A DNA stretch of 64,000 nucleotides. Origin: Antrodiella citrinella (taxonomy: Eukaryota > Basidiomycota > Agaricomycetes > Polyporales > Steccherinaceae). Numbering within the stretch: the stretch's first letter is position 1; each line of letters opens with the position of its first letter. The stretch spans positions 119,197 to 183,196 of the forward strand of contig SGPM01000018.1 of the NCBI GenBank assembly GCA_004802725.1, in the 5' to 3' direction. A program made the position numbers and the translations under genes. Positions 57,907-64,000 of the stretch are shown here, one piece after another. The notes beneath the pieces are model-generated. The model was not told where the DNA came from, made no database searches, and was given only the letters and a program-made list of their open reading frames with translations.

Positions 57907-59709
57907 TTACCGTCCAGGAATACCTTTATCCCCCTCCACACCTTCCTCCCCATCCTCATCCTGGTCAACAACGACAACACCATCCGCATCGAGCATCATC
58001 TCCTCCCCTCTTTGCGAGCTCTCGGTACCCCTCTCGCCCGCGATCATCCCCTGATCAAACATATCCTCCAAGTTCCTCGTCCTCGGCGACACTACATCTT
58101 CGCGGAAACGTATAGGCTGGGGAACGAGTCCCGATCCAGGTCCGCCGGATGTCACGATCGGAGAGACAGGGAACGATATCGGGGTCGGGCTCGCTGTGAG
58201 CACTCGCGATGTCGACCCAGCACCCGATGTATAACCAGAAGATGGACCGGAAGTGGGACCAGAGGAGGAGGGAAAGGTAGGCGTTTGCGGTGACAGTAGC
58301 GCGAGGAAAGACGCAGGGAGTGAGGGTGTCGATTGCGAGTCCGCGCGTGGACGTATTGTTTGCGATCGGACAGGAACAGGACGGCGCTGTGATGGTTGTG
58401 GGGGTTGCGATGATTGAACGGGTAGTGCGGCGGCGGCGGCGTGGTGATGAGGCGGCTCGTACTCCTCCCAATCATGCACGGGTTCGCTCCGCACACGATC
58501 CGAGAAGAACGTGTACACGTAGAACCGTTTCGAGTTCGAGGAGTCTGAGCTAGCGGAGGAGCGTTTATCGCCTCGGAGAGGAGAGGAAGACGACGCGGCG
58601 CGCGCAGGGCGACAGTTCCAATATCTTGGACTCGAAGGATGAGGCGCACGAGGCGCACGAGTGGGACGTGAAATCGACGATAGTCGAGATGACGACGGCG
58701 TAGAGCTCGAGGTATTCGGCGCGGAGAAGATGCCATCGGATGCCGCTTGACAGGGCATGTAGCGTGTGCCCAGAGGGTTGCCGCTGTAGGAACAATCATC
58801 ATCATGAGCATCGAAACACACAATTAGCGAAACACAATCAACTCACCAGACTGCGCAACCCACGCCCTCACGGATGCACCCACACGCACTCTTCATCATC
58901 TTTGCCACGACTGCGCTATCGAAATACCGGGCGTCGAGACTGACGACGACGTCCGTGGCCTCTTCCTTCCCGACCCAGACAGGTCTCGGTTTTTGTGGGA
59001 AGGCACGCTGATGGATGAGGGCGCCGCATCCGTTCGTGGGCGGGAGGTGATGCGGTGACGATGCACCCGTGTGAGTATCAGAATGTGAGTGTGAAGTCGA
59101 CGGTAGGATGGACGGTGACCAATGGAGGTCACGTTCGTGTGGGTCTTGGTCTGGCGGGATGGGCGCGCCGCAGAACAGCGAGAACGGCTGCTCGTTGTCG
59201 TCTCTATCTCTGAGATCGCTAGCCTGCATACCACCTGGCCCCGTAGGTCCCGCCCCTGCGTATGGTCCCTGCGCTGCTGCCTCAGTTGCCCACTCTCGCC
59301 ATTCCTGCCCTCCTCCACCTCCGGATGTTCCAAACCCATAATATTCATCGTCCCTGTCCACGCCACCAATGAACACAGGCGACTCGTTCTCCTCCTCCTC
59401 CTCCGTAGCCTGCTGAGGCGCAAGAAAATTCGTGAGGGAGCCAGACGCAGGCCTCGCGGCATGGTCGAGGCGCATGGCGCCCCGCCGCCTCAGTCTCGAC
59501 GTCTCCCCAGTCCGAATGAGGTCGGAGAGGACAATACTATCGTCTGCATCTACCGCAATGGGTGACTGGGGTTGAGCAGGAATACCACTCGCTCGTCGGT
59601 ATATATACGGACGGGGATTGGGGTTCCCGTTTCCGCCAACGAATTCGAATGGGGGTCGGGCTGGTGGTGGTGATGCCTGAACTGTGTGTCGCCGGTATAT
59701 TTGCGGCAT
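57907..59709 (-). CDS. Unidentified protein with compact Cys-rich module
   Basis: The start at 59709 (MPQIYRRHTVQASPPP) gives a two-exon gene of about 580 residues. Most of it is Ser/Pro/Gly-rich and disordered. A conserved-looking core spans the intron: CGALIHQRAFPQKPRPVWVG, then VSLDARYFDSAVV, CGCIREGVGCAVCGNPLGTRYMPC and, after a Ser-rich insert, KRFYVYTFFSDRV. The Cys spacing (CGC, C, CxxCG, then C eight residues on) suggests a zinc-binding module, possibly related in fold to Yippee/Mis18-type or treble-clef proteins, but I cannot assign it. The splice adds CGNP exactly to complete the Cys cluster. The tail is acidic, with DVVSPRTRNLEDMFDQG, and stops at 57907. Function unknown; nuclear location would be a guess. 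Confidence 0.75.
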
Positions 59710-61639
59710 CGGTCGTCGAAGTAAAGACGAGTTCGTCGACGGGAGAAGAAAGAATTTCCAGGCTATGCAGGGGTGAACTGAGTATAGTACTATAAACACG
59801 ATGCAGCGTGGAGGTAGCGGTGAGGAAGTAAGGAATGTTGCAAGCGCTCAACGGTGCCGTATCCGCGCTGCACCACCGTAAGCGCGCATCGATGCTCACG
59901 TAAGCACCCTCTCGTCGAGACCATCATATACTCAGCCTGACTATATCCAGTGAGCACAACGCAAGCTCCAGATTGACATTCTCGCTAGATTTCCGATTAT
60001 TGCACCGAGGATGGGCTTGAACACCAAGTCGAGTAAAGCCTCTGCTCCTTCAACCCGGTTCGGAAAAGTGGTGGATGTCCAGGGTGGCGTGGACAATTCC
60101 TCTGTGGACTGGAGGCTGGTGACGAGACACGAACGTGACAAGTTCTGCCAGTGGATGCTTTATTTGCATCGACTCGAGCATCCTCAAGTCAGAGTTCCTC
60201 CCCCGCACTGTGCACGGCGGACTTTTGCACGATCGGCATCCAGATTGGAACTTCCTCTTGCATTCCGATCTGCCAGGTATTCTGATAGACATCGTTTCAG
60301 AGCCAGATATGTTCTCGGATAAAGATGATGCGTTCAAGGTTTGCAAATTCCGCTACATCGTCATTTCAGTGTACATGTTAGGCTGACTTGCCATGGCCTC
60401 CGAAATGTATTGCATACAGTGAGGATGTCTTAGACAGAAGAGACCTACACCACGTCCTCGTCCTCCATTTCTCCTCCACTCATTGCGAATACGTTAAGCT
60501 GACATGTACGTGTTGAAAGGATCCTGGATAGCTCAGCGAGAGGCGGTCACTATACTGAGCGCTCGGGTCGCGTCCAAATCTGCAGCCAGCCGTGTTTTTC
60601 ATTCTGCTGAGTGCTCTCCATACTTATTACTGTTTCTCATCGAGATGACCATCGCTGTCGGTTCCACAGTGTTCTTGACTCTGAAAACCGTTTCGACGAG
60701 CTGCGTACATCCAGCCCGAGGAGCGCTGACTCACCGTGCTTCAGCTCATACTAACGAGTGCAGTATCCGAGTCACGAAGAGCTAGCTATATCAGGATTCT
60801 GGCCAACAAGTGCTGACCCCAATACCTGCCAAAGCCAAAGCCAAAGCCAAAACCAGTGCTGAGTGCATGCTAACGGTGGCAGTGTCATATTCTCTCTTGA
60901 CTCACCCATACGCGTACGGAAAACGCACACTGGCATCACCGTGACAGTGGCATGGACGTCCCATGTAGGCTCGAAAGGATGTTGCGATGCGGCCTTCGTA
61001 TACAGAGGTGTGTCTGGATCATCCAAATTCTTCATAATTTCCACAACATGCATGACAAGCATGCAGTCACCCAGGGCTCAGTACGTTGCCACCACTGAGC
61101 CGAGCTTCCCCAATTTCCAATTCACATCTCCAACCTCACGACGTTCGCACCGCACACCACCACCATCTCGAGAAAAATTTAAATGCGCATTACACAGTCC
61201 AGGATATACAGAAAAAAATGAATAAGGCAAAGAACCTGTATGTATGTATGTATGAGGGGGTGAGATATATGTAATAAATAGTGTGACCGATGCACGATGA
61301 TCATGAACGGCTGAGGAGGCTTGGAGCTTAAACAGTCGGAGGCGTGCACCAGCACCGCCCGGAACGTCCGCAGAGCCAGGCCAACCAGCCTATAAACTAC
61401 AAACAAACAAACAAGAACACGCGGACACAGATACGAAACAATGCATGGTGGATGTGTGATGAGTGGATGAGGCGGGGATGGGGTAGGAATAAGAGGTACA
61501 ACAACAGAACACACAAGCACAGACACAGACAGAAGCAAGCCGGAATGTCGTAAAGTAGCATAGCATGTAGGACAAGGGGTAACCTTGAAGTCTGCTGGAA
61601 GAAACCGAGAACGAAAGCAAGACCGACAGAGGGAAGGGT
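59710..61639. other. 1.9-kb stretch with possible small plus-strand gene
   Basis: Between two minus-strand genes. On the plus strand, frames at 60011-60200 and 60170-60345 read as plausible protein (WRLVTRHERDKFCQWMLYLHR; LHDRHPDWNFLLHSDLPGILIDIVSEPDMF), and a splice near 60190 might join them, but neither start nor end is secure. A CCAAAG hexamer run lies at 60829-60853 and a TATG run at 61239-61252. The right part is likely the 3' UTR of the phosphatase gene. Confidence 0.35.
60829..60853. repeat. CCAAAG microsatellite
   Basis: About four tandem copies of AAGCCA/CCAAAG with one imperfect end. It lies outside any recognised gene. Confidence 0.75.
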
Positions 61640-64000
61640 CTACCTCGACTGTGTAGGCGTATGTGAACGTGTATGCGTATGGCCATGTCCATGAGGATGC
61701 ACAAGTGGATGTGCAGGCGACGAATGCGGATGCTTCCCTCTCGATACCTCCTCCTCCTCTTCATCCGACGACCGTTGCCGCCTCTTAATACTCGGCCTCT
61801 TCGTCAAAAGCACCTCCCCGCCCGTCCCCTCCTTGAGCAGCTCCGTCGGGCTCGCCCCGCGCTTCGACCGCCCAGGCGACACCATCAAGCCCGGCGGCGA
61901 CGAGGACACAGACACCCCAGACGGAGACGAGGCGAACGAGACGACCGAAGACGACGAGTGCTGCGACGACTCGAACTCCGCGCTCTTCTTCGCGCGGAGA
62001 TGAGGATCGACCAAGACTTGAAGTGGATGGCTACCGCCCCCGGGAACCTTTTCCTTCAACTTCTTCTCTCCGTCTCCCCGGAGCACAAACGCCGACCTGA
62101 GGCTCGAGGCATCTGGGAGGAACGCCCCGTGAGAGCGTATCGTCTTCGTTTTCGTCGGCTGTGAGCTTGAACTTCGCTCTGCTTCCTCTTCCCTAGCTCG
62201 CTTCGTCCTCTCTTCGTCGACGATCATCAACGCACCCTCCACGATTGCTCGGTGGACGAACACGTATTGCCTCAGACTCTGACAAAGGCTCATCCGCTGC
62301 TCTCGCATGTCCTCCACGATCCGTCTTACAGGCTCGTCATACGTCGAAAGCAACGGCGGCGAACTCGAGTCGTCGTGCAGTCTCCTTGGAAGTGGCAGCT
62401 GAGGCGATGAAGGCGAACGTCCAGGAGACGACGCAGAGGACGAATGTCCATGTTCCCGCCGTCGCTCCGAATCAGACCTCGCCGAGCCATCCTGCGCCTG
62501 GGAGTTGCGCACTTCAGACCTCCAATCGTCCAGCCGGTTCGCAATAGCAGTCACAGAGCCTTTGATCGCAGCCGCAGACAGCGGCGCGTTCGCCAAAGAC
62601 AATGACGACGACGACGTCCTTGCTCTCGCATGCGTCGCTTCTCCCTTCTCTCCAAGCGACAGCCCGGCCATGACCAAACCCGTCGCCCCACCGCTCGACG
62701 ACGACGTCGACGCCCGACTCGCCCCACCAACGGGGCTCACAGATGACGACAACACCTCTGACGCACTCTCCATCTTCCCCTTCCCCTTCCCCTTCCCGTC
62801 CACGTTAGCCGCCAAATCGGACCTCGAGCCGAGCACGGACGTCGATCCTGTTCCCGTGCCCGATTGGGACACACCCACCATCGATCGGCGACTATAACTT
62901 GCGCTCAGGCTCTCGCTCGTGCTGGTCGTGGGGTGGCTCTTGCTTTCGGACGAGGAAGTGAAGGAACTCGAGATGGACGCCGGCGGCTGCCTCACGTGCG
63001 CGTGCGCGGGCACTGGCGAGACAATTTCCATATGTGGTGAAGGCACTGTCGAAGAGCCCGTTAATCCCATTCCTGGTGCTGCGATCGGTCCTCCTCCGGC
63101 CTGCAGGTGGTGTGGCTGAGAATGAGGGTGAGAAAGAACCTGCTGCTGCTGTGGGTGGTGGTGGCTCGACGAAAGCGGAGGCGGGTGCATCCGATTCAGC
63201 AGCGTTGCGCGTTTGACTTCGCTCACGAGTTCAGGCGAAGCCATGACCGAACCCTTGTGCGGCAAGCCTGGCCTGGCCGGTTCCGCTACCGCCACTGCTG
63301 CAACTCCCGTAACGTCAGAGTCGACATCCATAGGTATCGGCACGCTGAACCCCGCAACGGGCACATGCACCTCGTTCACCTCGTTTCTACCAACTGACAT
63401 CGGCATCGTCAACCCCGTCGTCGCAGCTGAAGTCGCAAGTGCAGCCACGTCCGCTGGGGATGGGGAGGGCTGCACACGCGGCGGGCTCGGGCTACTCGAC
63501 GAATCCACCTCCATCGGCTCTCCCTCGCCCGTGCTCGACCGACTGTCCTCCGTCTCCCTCGGCGGCGAGCTCGAGTCCATCCTCAACGGCGACCCCGACC
63601 CCGACCCCGACCCATCCAACCCGTCGCTGTCCCTACCCACTCCAACGCTGTCATCCACGCGCTTCCTCATCTCCCTCCTTATCCCATCCAACACAGAATC
63701 CACAGCAATGAACCCGCCCGTTCGTCCTACGCCCGCCGAGCAGTGCAGCAGCACCGGGGAGTTGCCCAGCGCACGTTTCGCCACGCCCGTCCTAGGATCC
63801 AGCTCGCCCTCCCCGGATTCTTCGAGGTCCTGGTCTTCGCCTTGGTCTTCTCCAGCACGGGCATTGCCGTCTTGGCCTTGCGGCCCGACATGAGGCTCCA
63901 TTCCCTCGGTTTCGGATTCAGCGCCTTCTCCATCCTCCAGGCCATCACTCGGAACACCCATTCCCGCAAGCCCACCAGGCCCACCAACAGCCCTCGCGAA
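61640..64000 (-). CDS. Protein tyrosine phosphatase, C-terminal part (runs off the window)
   Basis: The minus-strand frame is open from the right edge of the window to TAG at 61640, about 785 codons in one exon. The catalytic signature VLLHCSAGVGRTGGFIAVDSVLD lies near 63690-63760: HCSAGVGRTG is the classical PTP P-loop with nucleophilic Cys and Arg. Far downstream is EPVRRIVEDMREQRMSLCQSLRQYVFVHRAI, the final conserved PTP block (the Q-loop region). Between them is a Ser/Pro/Gly-rich insertion of roughly 450 residues, which splits the catalytic domain. After it the tail is disordered and ends in a His/Pro/Thr-rich stretch. The N-terminal half is outside the window. Fungal Pyp1/Ptp-type enzymes that act on MAP kinases are the nearest known group; that assignment is inference. 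Confidence 0.85.
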   Translation of the reverse strand, partial: FARAVGGPGGLAGMGVPSDGLEDGEGAESETEGMEPHVGPQGQDGNARAGEDQGEDQDLEESGEGELDPRTGVAKRALGNSPVLLHCSAGVGRTGGFIAVDSVLDGIRREMRKRVDDSVGVGRDSDGLDGSGSGSGSPLRMDSSSPPRETEDSRSSTGEGEPMEVDSSSSPSPPRVQPSPSPADVAALATSAATTGLTMPMSVGRNEVNEVHVPVAGFSVPIPMDVDSDVTGVAAVAVAEPARPGLPHKGSVMASPELVSEVKRATLLNRMHPPPLSSSHHHPQQQQVLSHPHSQPHHLQAGGGPIAAPGMGLTGSSTVPSPHMEIVSPVPAHAHVRQPPASISSSFTSSSESKSHPTTSTSESLSASYSRRSMVGVSQSGTGTGSTSVLGSRSDLAANVDGKGKGKGKMESASEVLSSSVSPVGGASRASTSSSSGGATGLVMAGLSLGEKGEATHARARTSSSSLSLANAPLSAAAIKGSVTAIANRLDDWRSEVRNSQAQDGSARSDSERRREHGHSSSASSPGRSPSSPQLPLPRRLHDDSSSPPLLSTYDEPVRRIVEDMREQRMSLCQSLRQYVFVHRAIVEGALMIVDEERTKRAREEEAERSSSSQPTKTKTIRSHGAFLPDASSLRSAFVLRGDGEKKLKEKVPGGGSHPLQVLVDPHLRAKKSAEFESSQHSSSSVVSFASSPSGVSVSSSPPGLMVSPGRSKRGASPTELLKEGTGGEVLLTKRPSIKRRQRSSDEEEEEVSRGKHPHSSPAHPLVHPHGHGHTHTRSHTPTQSR

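Noticed and set aside
1..64000. CRISPR arrays, insertion sequences, intact transposons, rRNA genes
   Set aside because: No regular spacer-repeat array, terminal inverted repeats with a transposase, reverse transcriptase motifs or rRNA sequence was seen.

Overview
The window looks like nuclear DNA of a mushroom-forming basidiomycete (Agaricomycetes). Genes have many short GT-AG introns (about 45-130 nt), both strands are densely coded, and there are lineage-typical families: multi-membrane proteins without a named function, single-pass secreted-type membrane proteins, a Crinkler/RHS-like P-loop pseudogene, and a local expansion of tyrosine-kinase-like (TKL) kinases. I cannot assign a genus. 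No rRNA, tRNA, CRISPR array or intact transposon was recognised. Exon models were built by eye from splice sites and protein continuity, so outer boundaries are firmer than inner ones.

Left third (1-21.7 kb): the 3' end of an unidentified gene; an RVS167-type BAR-SH3 protein and an OSH/KES1-type oxysterol-binding protein that diverge from one promoter region (membrane curvature and lipid transfer); a very large proline-rich, coiled-coil protein; a broken Crinkler-like P-loop NTPase pseudogene; a PHD-finger protein; and a conserved-looking protein of unknown function.

Middle (21.7-40 kb): a 3.5 kb gene-poor stretch, a FYVE-domain PI3P-binding protein, a second gene-poor stretch with an old tandem repeat, then housekeeping genes: ALG1 (N-glycan mannosyltransferase), SBDS/SDO1 and DBP3. 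The last two are both 60S ribosome factors and are divergently transcribed from about 345 bp. They are followed by a single-pass membrane protein and a seven-helix-type membrane protein.

Kinase cluster (40.5-55.4 kb): this is the most unusual part. It holds one inverted kinase pseudogene, four complete-looking kinase genes in tandem and a short kinase relic. The NFU1 iron-sulfur scaffold gene sits between the inverted pseudogene and the direct array. Three of the four intact genes encode a helical N-terminal region, a disordered linker and a kinase domain with HGD in place of HRD; three of the four end in a short hydrophobic tail-anchor-like segment. Two genes are a recent segmental duplication of about 3 kb whose linkers have diverged much more than the flanking DNA. 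I suggest, as inference only, a membrane-anchored signalling or self/non-self cluster.

Right end (55.4-64 kb): HEM3 (porphobilinogen deaminase) with an 11-nt microexon, an unidentified protein with a compact Cys-rich module, and the C-terminal part of a protein tyrosine phosphatase that runs off the window.
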